The notes under the pieces are model-generated. The model was not told where the DNA came from. It saw nothing but the letters and a program-made list of their open reading frames with translations, and did no database searches. Of a stretch of DNA of 64,000 bases, positions 32,651-42,186 are shown piece after piece; position 1 is the first letter of the stretch; each line of letters starts with the position of its first letter. The position numbers and the translations under genes are program-made. The stretch is from Mycolicibacterium neoaurum. GTDB lineage: Bacteria; Actinomycetota; Actinomycetes; Mycobacteriales; Mycobacteriaceae. The stretch spans positions 682,001-746,000 of the forward strand of contig NZ_JAQIIX010000002.1 of the NCBI RefSeq assembly GCF_036946495.1, given 5' to 3'.

Positions 32651-35161
32651 GTGACCGACCGACCGAAACGCGGGGAGCTGCGCATCTACCTCGGCGCGGC
32701 TCCCGGCGTGGGCAAGACCTACGCCATGCTGGGCGAGGCGCACCGGCGGCTGGAGCGGGGCACCGATCTGGTGGCGGCCGTCGTCGAGACCCACGGCCGG
32801 TCCAAGACCGCCGAGCTGCTCGACGGTATCGAGATCATCCCGCCGCGGTTGGTCGAGTATCGCGGCGCCACGTTCGGTGAACTCGACGTCGACGCGGTGC
32901 TGGCCCGCCGCCCGCAGGTGGTGCTCGTCGACGAACTGGCCCACACCAACACCCCGGGCAGTGCGAACCCGAAACGCTGGCAGGACATCGAGCAGCTGCT
33001 CGCGGCGGGCATCACGGTGATCACCACCGTCAACGTGCAACATCTGGAAAGTCTGAACGATGTCGTCGCCCAGATCACCGGTATCGAGCAGCAGGAAAAG
33101 GTGCCCGACGAGGTGGTGCGCGCCGCCGATCAGATCGAGCTGGTCGATATCACCCCGGAAGCCCTGCGCCGCAGGCTTTCCCACGGCAACGTCTACGCAC
33201 CCGACCGGATCGACGCGGCCCTGTCGAACTATTTCCGGCGGGGCAACCTCACCGCGCTGCGCGAGCTGGCGCTGCTGTGGCTGGCCGACCAGGTCGACGC
33301 CGCACTGGCAAAGTACCGCTCCGACAACAAGATCACCGCAACCTGGGAAGCCCGCGAACGCGTGGTCGTCGCGGTGACCGGCGACAAGGAATCCGAGACC
33401 CTGGTCCGCCGGGCGTCGCGCATCGCGTCGAAATCCAGTGCCGAACTGATGATCGTGCATGTGGTGCGCGGTGACGGGCTGGCCGGTGTGTCGGCCCCGA
33501 TGATGGGTGCGGTCCGCGATCTGGCGGCCAGCCTGGGAGCCAGCGTGCACACCGTCGTCGGCGATGATGTTCCCGCCGCGCTCTTGGATTTCGCCCGCGA
33601 GATGAACGCCACCCAGTTGGTGGTCGGGACGTCGCGGCGCTCTCGGTGGGCACGCATCCTCGACGAGGGCATCGGCGCCGCGGTGGTGCAGAATTCCGGC
33701 ACCATCGACGTGCACATGGTGACCCACGAGCAGACCAGGCGGGCCACCGCCCATTCCGGGCATCGGAACTGGCAGCACGTTGCGTCCTGGTTGGCCGCCG
33801 TGGTGGTGCCCACGGCACTGGCGGCCGTCGCGGTGCTGTGGCTGGACCGCTATCTGGGGGTCAGCGGCGAGAGTGCGTTGTTCTTCGTGGGCGTGCTGGC
33901 GGTGGCACTGCTCGGCGGGGTGGCCCCCGCGGCGCTCTCGGCGGTGCTGTCGGGTCTGCTGATCAACTATTTTCTCGCCGAACCGCGCTACACGTTCACC
34001 ATCTCCGAACCCGACAGCGCGATCACCATCGCGGTGCTGCTGATGGTCGCCGTCGCGGTGGCCGCGCTGGTCGACAGCGCCGCCAAACGGGCCCGCGAGG
34101 CGCGTCGCGCCTCCCAAGAGGCCGAACTGCTCGCGCATTTCGCCGGTTCGGTGCTGCGCGGTGCGGATCCCGCCGCGTTGCTGGAGCGGGTGCGCGAAGT
34201 GTACTCGCAGACCTCGGTGAGCCTGCTGCGCGAGCGCGACGGCGATACCGAGGTGGTCGCCTGCGCCGGCACCGATCCCTGCACCGATGTCGACGACGCC
34301 GACACCGCCATCGAAGTCGGTGACGACGAGTTCTGGTTGGTGCTGGCCGGCCGGCGGCTGCCCGCCCGGGATCGCCGAGTGTTGGGCGCGGTCGCCAAAC
34401 AGGCCGCCGGCCTGGTCCGGCAGCGTGAGCTGATCTCCGAGGCGGGCCGCGCCGAGGCGGTCGCGCGGGCCGACGAGCTGCGCCGCTCCTTGCTCTCGGC
34501 GGTCAGCCACGACCTGCGCACCCCATTGGCCGCCGCCAAGGCCTCGGTATCGAGCCTGCGCAGCAATGACATCGACTTCTCCCCCGAGGACACCGCCGAG
34601 CTGCTGGCCACCGTCGAAGAGTCCGTCGACCAGCTGACCGCACTGGTGGGCAATCTGCTGGACTCCTCCCGGCTGGCCGCCGGGGTGGTCAAGCCCGAAC
34701 TGCGTCGGGTGTACCTGGAGGAGGCCGTGCAGCGGGCTCTGCTCGGAATCAGCCGCAGCACAAAGGACTCCGGCTGGGATCGGGTCAAGGTGGACGTCGG
34801 TGACGCGGTCGCACTCGCCGACGCCGGCCTGCTGGAACGGGTGTTGGTCAACGTGATCGACAACGCGCTGCGGTACGGGGGCGACCATCCCGTGCGGGTG
34901 AACGCCGGACGTGTCGGTGAGAGGGTGTTGATCACCATTGCCGATGAGGGACCGGGTATTCCGCGCGGCGCCGAAGAACAACTGTTCGCGCCGTTCCAGC
35001 GGCTCGGGGACCAGGACAACACCACCGGTGTCGGGCTCGGCCTGTCGGTGGCCAGTGGGTTCGTCACCGCGATGGGCGGCACCATCTCGGCGACCGACAC
35101 TCCCGGCGGCGGGCTGACGGTCGTGATCGAGTTGGCCGCAACTCAGGAGAATGACCAGTGA
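32651..35161 (+). CDS. kdpD: KdpD, sensor histidine kinase for K+ limitation
   Basis: 836 aa, GTG start 7 bp after kdpC. Domains in order: KdpD input domain with Walker A GAAPGVGKT (15-23) and VVLVDELAHTNTPGS; USP-like domain (ERVVVAVTGDKESETLVRRASRIA, about 235-365); four-helix DUF4118 membrane unit (about 380-480); GAF-like region; HisKA with SAVSHDLRTPLAAAKA (His620); HATPase with NVIDNALRYGG, DEGPGIP and GVGLGLSVA. Phosphorylates KdpE. The last 4 bases overlap kdpE. In M. tuberculosis kdpDE diverges from kdpFABC; here it is collinear. Confidence 0.96.
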   Translation: MTDRPKRGELRIYLGAAPGVGKTYAMLGEAHRRLERGTDLVAAVVETHGRSKTAELLDGIEIIPPRLVEYRGATFGELDVDAVLARRPQVVLVDELAHTNTPGSANPKRWQDIEQLLAAGITVITTVNVQHLESLNDVVAQITGIEQQEKVPDEVVRAADQIELVDITPEALRRRLSHGNVYAPDRIDAALSNYFRRGNLTALRELALLWLADQVDAALAKYRSDNKITATWEARERVVVAVTGDKESETLVRRASRIASKSSAELMIVHVVRGDGLAGVSAPMMGAVRDLAASLGASVHTVVGDDVPAALLDFAREMNATQLVVGTSRRSRWARILDEGIGAAVVQNSGTIDVHMVTHEQTRRATAHSGHRNWQHVASWLAAVVVPTALAAVAVLWLDRYLGVSGESALFFVGVLAVALLGGVAPAALSAVLSGLLINYFLAEPRYTFTISEPDSAITIAVLLMVAVAVAALVDSAAKRAREARRASQEAELLAHFAGSVLRGADPAALLERVREVYSQTSVSLLRERDGDTEVVACAGTDPCTDVDDADTAIEVGDDEFWLVLAGRRLPARDRRVLGAVAKQAAGLVRQRELISEAGRAEAVARADELRRSLLSAVSHDLRTPLAAAKASVSSLRSNDIDFSPEDTAELLATVEESVDQLTALVGNLLDSSRLAAGVVKPELRRVYLEEAVQRALLGISRSTKDSGWDRVKVDVGDAVALADAGLLERVLVNVIDNALRYGGDHPVRVNAGRVGERVLITIADEGPGIPRGAEEQLFAPFQRLGDQDNTTGVGLGLSVASGFVTAMGGTISATDTPGGGLTVVIELAATQENDQ

Positions 35162-35838
35162 CCAGGGTCTTGGTGATCGACGACGAACCGCAGATCCTGC
35201 GGGCACTGCGGATCAATCTGTCGGTGCGCGGGTACGAAGTGCACACCGCGGCCACCGGCGCCGAGGCGTTGCGCGCCGCCGCCGATCACCGCCCCGACGT
35301 GGTGATCCTCGACCTCGGCCTACCCGATATGTCCGGTATCGACGTGCTGGCCGGGCTGCGCGGCTGGCTGACCGTCCCGGTGATCGTGCTCTCGGCGCGT
35401 ACCGACTCCTCGGACAAGGTGGAAGCGCTCGACGCGGGTGCCGATGACTATGTGACCAAGCCGTTCGGCATGGACGAGTTCCTGGCTCGGCTGCGCGCCG
35501 CGGTGCGACGGGCCAGCGCGGCCACCGAAGATGACCAGCCCGTGGTCGAAACATCCTCTTTCACGGTAGATCTGGCCGCAAAGAAGGTCACCAAGAGCGG
35601 TACCGAGGTACATCTGACCCCGACCGAGTGGGGCATGCTGGAGATGCTGGTGCGCCACCGCGGCAAGCTGGTGGGCCGCGAAGAGCTGCTCAAGGAGGTG
35701 TGGGGACCGGCCTATGCCAAGGAGACCCACTACCTGCGGGTGTATCTGGCACAGCTGCGCCGCAAGCTGGAGGTCGACCCGTCACGGCCCAAACACCTGA
35801 TCACCGAGGCGGGGATGGGATACCGCTTCCAGGAGTAG
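35158..35838 (+). CDS. kdpE: KdpE, OmpR-family response regulator of kdp
   Basis: 226 aa, GTG overlapping the kdpD stop. Receiver domain with acidic pocket DDE (8-10), phospho-acceptor Asp52 in VVILDLGLP, and Lys in YVTKPFGMDEF; C-terminal winged helix (VHLTPTEWGMLEMLVRHRGKLVGREELLKEVWGPAY..HYLRVYLAQLRRKLE). Activates transcription of kdp under K+ limitation. Confidence 0.96.
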   Translation: MTRVLVIDDEPQILRALRINLSVRGYEVHTAATGAEALRAAADHRPDVVILDLGLPDMSGIDVLAGLRGWLTVPVIVLSARTDSSDKVEALDAGADDYVTKPFGMDEFLARLRAAVRRASAATEDDQPVVETSSFTVDLAAKKVTKSGTEVHLTPTEWGMLEMLVRHRGKLVGREELLKEVWGPAYAKETHYLRVYLAQLRRKLEVDPSRPKHLITEAGMGYRFQE

Positions 35839-35860
35839 CGCCGCAGGGGATGATGGGTAG

Positions 35861-37642
35861 GTGAGCATCCTCGGCCGTAAACGCGCGGATCTGCGCATCT
35901 ATCTGGGTGCCGCGCCCGGCGTCGGCAAGACGTACTCGATGCTCGGCGAGGCGCAGCGCCGGATGAGCCGCGGCACCGACGTCGTGGCCGCGGTGATCGA
36001 GACGCACGGCCGCCGCCACACCGCCCAGCAGCTCGCCGGTATCGAGGTGGTCCCGCCGATCCACATCGAGTACCAGGGCGCCTGGCACACCGAGATCGAC
36101 GTCGAGGCGGTGCTGGCGCGCCGACCCCAGGTCGTCCTCGTCGACGAGCTGGCCCACACCAACACCCCGGGCAGCCGCAACGCCCACCGCTGGCAGGATG
36201 TCGAGGAGTTCCTCGATGCGGGCATCACGGTCATCAGCACCGTCAACGTCCAGCACCTGGAGAGCTTGCACGATGTCGTCGGCCACATCACCGGAATCAC
36301 CGAGCAACAACGCATCCCCGACGAGATCGTGCGCGCGGCCGATCAGATCGAGCTGGTGGACATCACACCGGAAGCGCTGCGGCGCAGGATCACTCACGGC
36401 AACGTCGTCGGCCGCGACCGCATCGATGCGGCGCTGGAGGACTACTTCCGCCCCGGCAACTTGTCGGCGCTGCGGCAGCTGGCGCTACTGTGGCTGGCCG
36501 ACCAGGTCGATGCCGCGCTGGCCAGGTACCGCACCGACAAGAACATCACCGATACCTGGGAGGCCCGCGAACGCGTGGTCGTGGCGGTCTCCGGCGGGCC
36601 GGAATCCGAGACGCTGGTGCGCCGCGCCTCGCGGATCGCGTCGCGCTCCGGAGCGGAACTCAAGGTGCTGCACATCGTGCAGGGTGACGGGTTGGTGGCC
36701 ATCACGCCGCAGCAGAAGAAGATGCTGCGCGAACTGGCAGCCAGCCTCGGCGCGACCATGCACACCGTTGTCGGGGAGGACGTCGCGGCCACCCTGCTGG
36801 ACTTCGCCCGCAGCGCCAACGCCACCCAGCTGGTGATCGGCACATCGCGGCGCTCGCGCTGGGCGCGGATGTTCGACGAGGGTATCGGCGCCCAGGTGAT
36901 CGCTCAGTCCGGCAATGTCGACGTCCACATGGTCACCCACCCGGAAGCCCATACCGGCATCTCGTGGTCGCGATCGGCGTTGCCCCGCAAGCGGTTCTGG
37001 TCCTGGGCGACCGCGGTGGCCATCCCGGCGATCATCTGCGCGGCCACCACCGGACCGCCCGAGGGTGCCCTCGGTATCGGCGGACAGAGCGCGCTGTTCT
37101 TCACCGGCGTGGTCGCGGTGGCGCTGATCGGCGGGATTGCCCCCGCCGCGTTGTGCGCCGTGCTGTCCGGTGTGTTGTTGACCTATTTCCTGGTCAGTCC
37201 GGTGCACAGCTTCGCGGTCTACGACGGCGACAGTGTTGTCACCATCGCGGTGCTGCTGGTGGTCGCGGTGGCCGTCGCCATGGTGGTCGACCGTGCCGCC
37301 CATCGCGCGGCCGAGGCGCGACGGGCCGCCCGGGAGGCCGAGCTGCTGGCGCTGTTTGCCGATGCGGCGCTGCGGGATGCCGATCTGGACCTACTGCTGG
37401 ACCGGCTGCGGGAAGCCTACGGGCAGCGCGCGGTGAGCATCGTCTCGGCCGACGGGACGGTGTTGGCCGGTGTCGGGCACGATCCCTGCACCGATGTCGA
37501 GTCCGCCGATACCGCAATCGATGTCGCCGATCACGACCATTGGCTGCTGCTGTCGGGAAAGACGTTGACCACCAGGGACCGCCGGGTGCTCAGCGCCGTC
37601 GCCGAACAGGCGGTATCGATGGTCAAACGTCAGTCGGCGTAG
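35861..37642 (+). CDS. KdpD-like sensor lacking the kinase domains
   Basis: 593 aa, GTG 35861, 22 bp after kdpE. It repeats the KdpD architecture: input domain with GAAPGVGKTYSML, VVLVDELAHTNTPGS, STVNVQHLESLHDVVGHITG; USP-like domain (ERVVVAVSGGPESETLVRRASRIASRSGAELK); four membrane helices (FWSWATAVAIPAIICAATT to VVTIAVLLVVAVAVAMVVDRA); and a GAF-like segment ending RDRRVLSAVAEQAVSMVKRQSA. The protein then stops exactly where KdpD would begin HisKA, with no downstream kinase remnant, so it looks like a real domain-loss paralogue rather than a frameshift. Likely modulates KdpD/KdpE or binds the same ligand. Overlaps the convergent AraC gene by 13 bp. Confidence 0.9.
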   Translation: MSILGRKRADLRIYLGAAPGVGKTYSMLGEAQRRMSRGTDVVAAVIETHGRRHTAQQLAGIEVVPPIHIEYQGAWHTEIDVEAVLARRPQVVLVDELAHTNTPGSRNAHRWQDVEEFLDAGITVISTVNVQHLESLHDVVGHITGITEQQRIPDEIVRAADQIELVDITPEALRRRITHGNVVGRDRIDAALEDYFRPGNLSALRQLALLWLADQVDAALARYRTDKNITDTWEARERVVVAVSGGPESETLVRRASRIASRSGAELKVLHIVQGDGLVAITPQQKKMLRELAASLGATMHTVVGEDVAATLLDFARSANATQLVIGTSRRSRWARMFDEGIGAQVIAQSGNVDVHMVTHPEAHTGISWSRSALPRKRFWSWATAVAIPAIICAATTGPPEGALGIGGQSALFFTGVVAVALIGGIAPAALCAVLSGVLLTYFLVSPVHSFAVYDGDSVVTIAVLLVVAVAVAMVVDRAAHRAAEARRAAREAELLALFADAALRDADLDLLLDRLREAYGQRAVSIVSADGTVLAGVGHDPCTDVESADTAIDVADHDHWLLLSGKTLTTRDRRVLSAVAEQAVSMVKRQSA

Positions 37643-38499
37643 CGGGCCGCGAACGCCCCCGGTGTCTGTCCGGTGACGCGGCGGAAGTCACGGCTCAGAT
37701 GGGCCTCGTCGGCATAGCCGAGATCGGCGGCCACCGCCGCCACGGTGGTGGCACCGGTGCGCAGCCGCCAGCTCGCGTCCTGGATGCGGCGCCGGCGCAC
37801 CAACCACTTCGGGCTCAGCCCGATCCGGTGCCGGGTCAGTCGCTGCAGGCTGCGTTCGGCGATCCCGAAGTGCGCACAGACATCGGCCACCCGGCTCACA
37901 TCGGGGTTGTCCTCGATATGGGCGACGATGTCGTTGACCACGCCGCCCTGCTCGTCGACCGGCAGGAAGCGGCGCAGGAACTGCGCATAACAGTCGACGG
38001 CCGCCGATTGCGCCTGCGGCGCGGCGGGATCGCTCGACATGATGGCGCGGATCTGCCCTGCCAACTCCGCACCCGGAGCACCGAGCAGATCGGCGAGCTC
38101 GACGTGGGTATCGGTCCGCCGAGATACCGAGCCACCGGTGATCAGCGCTCCGGCGGCGGGCTCGAACATCACCCCGGCCGCCCAGCCGGCACCGGTCAGC
38201 GGGGTTGCAGCCAATCCCGAGGCGGGCCCGTAGAAACGGGCGTAGGCGTCGGTGATCACCATCAGGCACACCGGGTACTGCAGCACCTGCTGGGTGAAGG
38301 TCTCCCCCGCAGGCACCCGCCATACCGGAAACCAGAACCGCCGCACCAGACCGTCGAGGTCGGCGGGTGCAGCGGGGCGCACGATGTGGATGGCGGCGCG
38401 GTGCGCCGGGTCCAGCAGGTGGGCGGGCTCATCGGCGACGGTGTTGTCCGCCCGATCGGTGCTGTCGGGTCTGTCGGGTTTGTCCAATCCGCTCGCCAT
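37630..38499 (-). CDS. AraC-family transcriptional regulator
   Basis: 289 aa from ATG 38499 with AGGCGG upstream; an earlier in-frame start at 38523 would overlap the divergent gene. N-terminal sensing domain (DLDGLVRRFWFPVWRVPAGETFTQQVLQYPVCLMVI..) of the DUF6597 type, then a double helix-turn-helix: VSRVADVCAHFGIAERSLQRLTRHRIGLSPKWLVRRRRIQDA and VAAVAADLGYADEAHLSRDFRRVTGQTPGAF, the AraC signature. Target unknown; the divergent DinB-like gene is an obvious candidate. Confidence 0.92.
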   Translation of the reverse strand: MASGLDKPDRPDSTDRADNTVADEPAHLLDPAHRAAIHIVRPAAPADLDGLVRRFWFPVWRVPAGETFTQQVLQYPVCLMVITDAYARFYGPASGLAATPLTGAGWAAGVMFEPAAGALITGGSVSRRTDTHVELADLLGAPGAELAGQIRAIMSSDPAAPQAQSAAVDCYAQFLRRFLPVDEQGGVVNDIVAHIEDNPDVSRVADVCAHFGIAERSLQRLTRHRIGLSPKWLVRRRRIQDASWRLRTGATTVAAVAADLGYADEAHLSRDFRRVTGQTPGAFAARYAD

Positions 38500-38521
38500 C
38501 TCGCCGCCTAACGTCTGGCCC

Positions 38522-39073
38522 ATGACGGATTCGAGTGTGGCAGAAACCTACGCGAGCCTGGCCGACGGGATGGCCGGCGTGATCGCCTCGGTTCCCCCGC
38601 AGCGATGGGACGCCGCGAGCCCGTGCGAGGGCTGGTCGGCACGCGATGTTCTCGCCCATCTGGTCGACACCCAGCGCGAGTTCTTCGAGCGTCACGAAGT
38701 CGCACTGCCGCTGCGACCGGACCTTGCCGATCCGGTGGCCGCCTGGTCCGCACACACCGCCGCGATCCGCGAGATCCTGGCCGATCCGCAGGTACCCGCG
38801 CGCACCTTCGACGGCCATTTCGGTCCGACCACCATCGGCGAGACCCTGCTGCAGTTCTACGGTTTCGACCTGATCGCGCACCGCTGGGATATCGCCGCGG
38901 CGACCGAGTCCGGCTACCGCTTCACCGACGGCGAACTGGATCGGTTGGAGGACGGCATCGCCGCATTCGGTGATGCCATCCGCATGGAGGGTGTCTGCGG
39001 TCCAGCCGTCGAGGTCGGCCCCGACGCGGATCGGCAGAGCCGGGTGCTCGCGGTGCTGGGCCGGCACGGCTGA
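38522..39073 (+). CDS. TIGR03086/mycothiol-dependent maleylpyruvate isomerase-like protein
   Basis: 183 aa from ATG 38522, the first codon clear of the divergent AraC gene. DinB-like four-helix fold: RWDAASPCEGWSARDVLAHLVDTQREFF carries the PC.GW...D...H metal/mycothiol motif, and LQFYGFDLIAHRWDIAAATESGYRFTDGEL the second His. Members use mycothiol as cofactor; substrate not known. Confidence 0.88.
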   Translation: MTDSSVAETYASLADGMAGVIASVPPQRWDAASPCEGWSARDVLAHLVDTQREFFERHEVALPLRPDLADPVAAWSAHTAAIREILADPQVPARTFDGHFGPTTIGETLLQFYGFDLIAHRWDIAAATESGYRFTDGELDRLEDGIAAFGDAIRMEGVCGPAVEVGPDADRQSRVLAVLGRHG

Positions 39074-39213
39074 CGGACATGCCACCGGGACGCTTGGGCG
39101 AGATCGGCTCCAGGGTCGCCCGTGGAAGGCACCAACGCCGATGCCGCGACCCTCAGGCCGATCTCGGCCAAGCATGCGTGGGGGTATACCGGACCCGTAC
39201 GCGGTTTCCGACC

Positions 39214-39232
39214 GTTGCAACCACGTTGCAAC
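39214..39232. promoter_or_regulatory. tandem GTTGCAAC operators upstream of the acyl-CoA ligase
   Basis: GTTGCAACCACGTTGCAAC: two 8-bp palindromes with 11-bp centre-to-centre spacing, ending 25 bp before the ATG. The TTGCAA core resembles RamB/PrpR-type sites that control acetate and propionate genes in actinobacteria, an apt match to the downstream ligase. Confidence 0.55.
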
Positions 39233-39256
39233 GTGACTCAGATTACGGTTCTCCCC

Positions 39257-41134
39257 ATGTCCGGATACCGCGCGATCTTTGACGCCTCCATCTCCGACCC
39301 GGAGACGTTCTGGGCCGACGCCGCCAAGGCCGTCACCTGGACCAGGGAACCGCACCGTGTGCTCGACGACAGCAATCCGCCGTTCTACCGGTGGTTTCCC
39401 GACGGTGAGCTCAATACCTGCGCCAACGCGCTGGATCGACACATCGACGAACGCGGTGACCAGGCCGCGCTGATCTACGACTCCCCGGTCACCGGGACCA
39501 AGCGGACATACACCTACCGCGAGTTGCTCGAGGCGACCGCGCGGTTCGCCGGTGTGCTCAAGGGACTCGGCGTCGCCAAGGGCGACCGGGTGGTCATCTA
39601 CATGCCGATGGTGCCCGAAGCGGTCATCGCCATGTTGGCCTGCGCACGGCTCGGCGCCGTGCACTCGGTGGTGTTCGGCGGGTTCGCCGGCCATGAGCTC
39701 GCGACCCGCATCGACGATGCCCGGCCGACCGTGGTGGTGTCGGCCTCCTGCGGTATCGAGCCGACCCGCACCGTCGAGTACAAGCCGATGCTGGATACCG
39801 CGCTGGAGCTGGCCGAGCACTCCACCCCCAAATGCGTGATCCTGCAGCGCGAGCAGCATCCGTGCGAGCTCGTCGAGGGCCGCGATATCGACTGGGCTGA
39901 GGCCATGGCTAAGGCCGAACCCGCCGACCCGGTCCCGGTGGCCGCCACCGACCCGCTCTACGTGCTCTACACCTCCGGCACCACCGGCAAGCCCAAGGGC
40001 ATCGTCCGCGACAACGGCGGGCACGCGGTCGCGCTGCTGTGGACCATGCGCAACATCTACGACCTCAACCCCGGCGAGGTGTTCTGGGCCGCCTCCGATG
40101 TGGGCTGGGTGGTCGGGCATTCCTACATCGTCTATGCGCCGCTGTTGTTCGGCGCCACAACGGTTCTCTACGAAGGCAAACCGGTCGGCACCCCCGACGC
40201 CGGCGCATTCTGGCGGGTGGCCGCCGAGCACAAGGTCAAGGCATTGTTCACCGCGCCGACGGCGATCCGGGCCATCAAGAAGGAGGACCCGGACGCCCGC
40301 CATCTCGGCGACTATGACCTGTCCGGGCTGAAGTACCTGTTCCAGGCCGGTGAGCGGTTGGACCCAGGCACCTATGAGTGGGCCTCGGACAAGCTCGGCA
40401 TCCCGATCATCGACCATTGGTGGCAGACCGAGACCGGCTGGGCGATCGCCGCCGACCCGATGGGCATCGAGCAGTTGCCCGTCAAACCGGGTTCGGCGAC
40501 CGTGCCGATGCCCGGCTACGACGTCCGGGTGGTGCGTCCCGATGGGTCCGAATGCGATGCGGGCGAAGAGGGTTCGATCGTGGTGAAGCTGCCGCTTCCG
40601 CCCGGCACGCTGCCGACGCTGTGGGGTGAGGACGACCGATTCGTCTCGTCCTACCTACGCGCATTCGACGGCTACTACCTGACCGGCGACGGCGGGCACA
40701 TCGATTCCGACGGCTATCTGTTCGTGGTCGGCCGCACCGATGACGTCATCAACGTAGCGGGCCACCGGATGTCGACGGGGTCCATCGAGGCCGTGCTGGC
40801 GACCCACCCGGCGGTCGCCGAATGCGCGGTGATCGGTGTAGCCGACGATCTCAAGGGGCAGGTTCCGCGGGCGCTGGTGGTGCTCAAGTCCGGGTTCAGC
40901 GCCGACGGACTCGATACCGAATTGGTCGAGGCGGTCCGCAACGATATCGGTGCGGTCGCGAGCTTCAAGCTCGTGGATGTCGTTGCCGCGCTGCCCAAGA
41001 CCCGCTCGGGCAAGATCCTGCGCAAGACCATGCGGGGTATCGCCGACGGCAAGGACGAGCCGGTGCCCTCGACCATCGAGGATCCCTCGGTGCTGGAGGC
41101 GTTGAAGCAGACGCTGCGGCCTCACCTCGGATAG
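39257..41134 (+). CDS. propionyl-/acetyl-CoA synthetase (PrpE-like)
   Basis: 625 aa from ATG 39257; no strong ribosome site, so a leaderless message is possible. Full adenylate-forming enzyme: YTSGTTGKPKGIVRDNGGHAVALLW (P-loop; the VRDNGGH variant is typical of PrpE rather than AcsA), WAASDVGWVVGHSYIVYAPL, WWQTETGW, YLTGDGGHIDSDGY, GRTDDVINVAGHRMSTGSIE, and the acetylatable lysine in PKTRSGKILRKTMR. Converts propionate or acetate plus ATP and CoA into the acyl-CoA. Single gene behind tandem GTTGCAAC sites; 3' overlap of 13 bp with the convergent ABC gene. Confidence 0.9.
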   Translation: MSGYRAIFDASISDPETFWADAAKAVTWTREPHRVLDDSNPPFYRWFPDGELNTCANALDRHIDERGDQAALIYDSPVTGTKRTYTYRELLEATARFAGVLKGLGVAKGDRVVIYMPMVPEAVIAMLACARLGAVHSVVFGGFAGHELATRIDDARPTVVVSASCGIEPTRTVEYKPMLDTALELAEHSTPKCVILQREQHPCELVEGRDIDWAEAMAKAEPADPVPVAATDPLYVLYTSGTTGKPKGIVRDNGGHAVALLWTMRNIYDLNPGEVFWAASDVGWVVGHSYIVYAPLLFGATTVLYEGKPVGTPDAGAFWRVAAEHKVKALFTAPTAIRAIKKEDPDARHLGDYDLSGLKYLFQAGERLDPGTYEWASDKLGIPIIDHWWQTETGWAIAADPMGIEQLPVKPGSATVPMPGYDVRVVRPDGSECDAGEEGSIVVKLPLPPGTLPTLWGEDDRFVSSYLRAFDGYYLTGDGGHIDSDGYLFVVGRTDDVINVAGHRMSTGSIEAVLATHPAVAECAVIGVADDLKGQVPRALVVLKSGFSADGLDTELVEAVRNDIGAVASFKLVDVVAALPKTRSGKILRKTMRGIADGKDEPVPSTIEDPSVLEALKQTLRPHLG

Positions 41135-42186
41135 GCCAGCACCGGCCCGTCCACCGCGAGTCCGACGCGTTGTCCGGCCGACCAGCTTCGGGTGGCAGGC
41201 AGCCGCAACATCAGTGCGGTCCCGTCGCCCAGCACCACGTGTACACCGAGTTCTGCTCCGTAGAAACGACATTCGGTCACCGTGGCCTGCGCACCGTCGG
41301 CGGGATCAACGACGTGCACCCGTTCGGGGCGCACCACCACCGTGACCGGCCCATCGGGCGGTGCGACCTGCGGCCGGTGGGTGCCCAAGGCGCAAGTGAG
41401 CATGCCGCCGCGGATATCGCCGTCGAGCTCGACGGTGCCTCCGACGAATCGGGCCACCTCGAGGTTCGCCGGCCGGTCATACAGTTGCGCCGGTGGCCCG
41501 TGCTGGGCCACCCGCCCGGCGATCAGCAACGCCACCGAGTCGGCGAGCGAGAGTGCCTCGGACTGATCGTGGGTCACCAGCAGCGCGGTGGTCCGTGTCG
41601 AGCGCAGAATTGTCGCGATCTCCTCGCGGACGCGTATCCGCAGCCCGGCGTCGAGTGCGGCGAACGGCTCGTCGAGCAGCAGCACGCTGGGTTCTGCGGC
41701 CAACGCGCGCGCCAGCGCCACGCGCTGCTGCTGGCCGCCGGAGAGCTGATGTGGCCGAGCATCGGCGAAGCCGTCCAGGCCGACCACACCCAGCCAGTGT
41801 TCGGCGATGGCGGTATCGGATCGGCGCGCACGGTCCAGGCCGAAGGTGACATTTCGCCCCACACTCAGCTGCGGGAACAGCGCACCCTCCTGCGGCATCA
41901 GTCCCACCCGCCTGCGGTGTGCGGGTACCGAGCCGTCCCGACGGCCGGTGCCCGCACCCACCACCGGCACACCGCCCACGCTCACCGCACCGCCGTCGGG
42001 TTCCTCGAATCCGGCGATGATGCGCAACAGCGTGGTCTTACCGCATCCCGACGGCCCGAGAACCGCGGTGATGTGGCCGTTCGCCACCTCCAGATCGATC
42101 CCGTCCAAAACGATGCGATCCGCGAAGTGTTTGGTGACACCCTCGACCCTGATGCCACTGGGTGATCCGGTCGCCTGCTCAGTCAC
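41122..42186 (-). CDS. iron(III)-type ABC transporter, ATP-binding protein
   Basis: 354 aa from GTG 42186, preferred because GGAG lies 6 nt upstream and GTGA overlaps the permease stop; ATG 42192 is two codons earlier. Walker A GPSGCGKTT, Q-loop LMPQEGALFPQLSVGRNV, signature LSGGQQQRVALARAL, Walker B VLLLDEPFAALD, switch His in VTHDQSEALSLAD, and a C-terminal TOBE-like domain (VVVRPERVHVV). Typical FbpC/spermidine-type ATPase powering the adjacent permease. Confidence 0.93.
   Translation of the reverse strand: MTEQATGSPSGIRVEGVTKHFADRIVLDGIDLEVANGHITAVLGPSGCGKTTLLRIIAGFEEPDGGAVSVGGVPVVGAGTGRRDGSVPAHRRRVGLMPQEGALFPQLSVGRNVTFGLDRARRSDTAIAEHWLGVVGLDGFADARPHQLSGGQQQRVALARALAAEPSVLLLDEPFAALDAGLRIRVREEIATILRSTRTTALLVTHDQSEALSLADSVALLIAGRVAQHGPPAQLYDRPANLEVARFVGGTVELDGDIRGGMLTCALGTHRPQVAPPDGPVTVVVRPERVHVVDPADGAQATVTECRFYGAELGVHVVLGDGTALMLRLPATRSWSAGQRVGLAVDGPVLAYPR

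Noticed and set aside
30030..35206. 602- and 869-codon minus-strand frames over kdpB and kdpD
   Set aside because: Third-position GC mirror frames; kdpB and kdpD on the plus strand carry every expected motif.
38429..40417. 662-codon minus-strand frame over the acyl-CoA ligase
   Set aside because: Antisense to a full PrpE-like enzyme and to the DinB-like gene; no domain in the translation.
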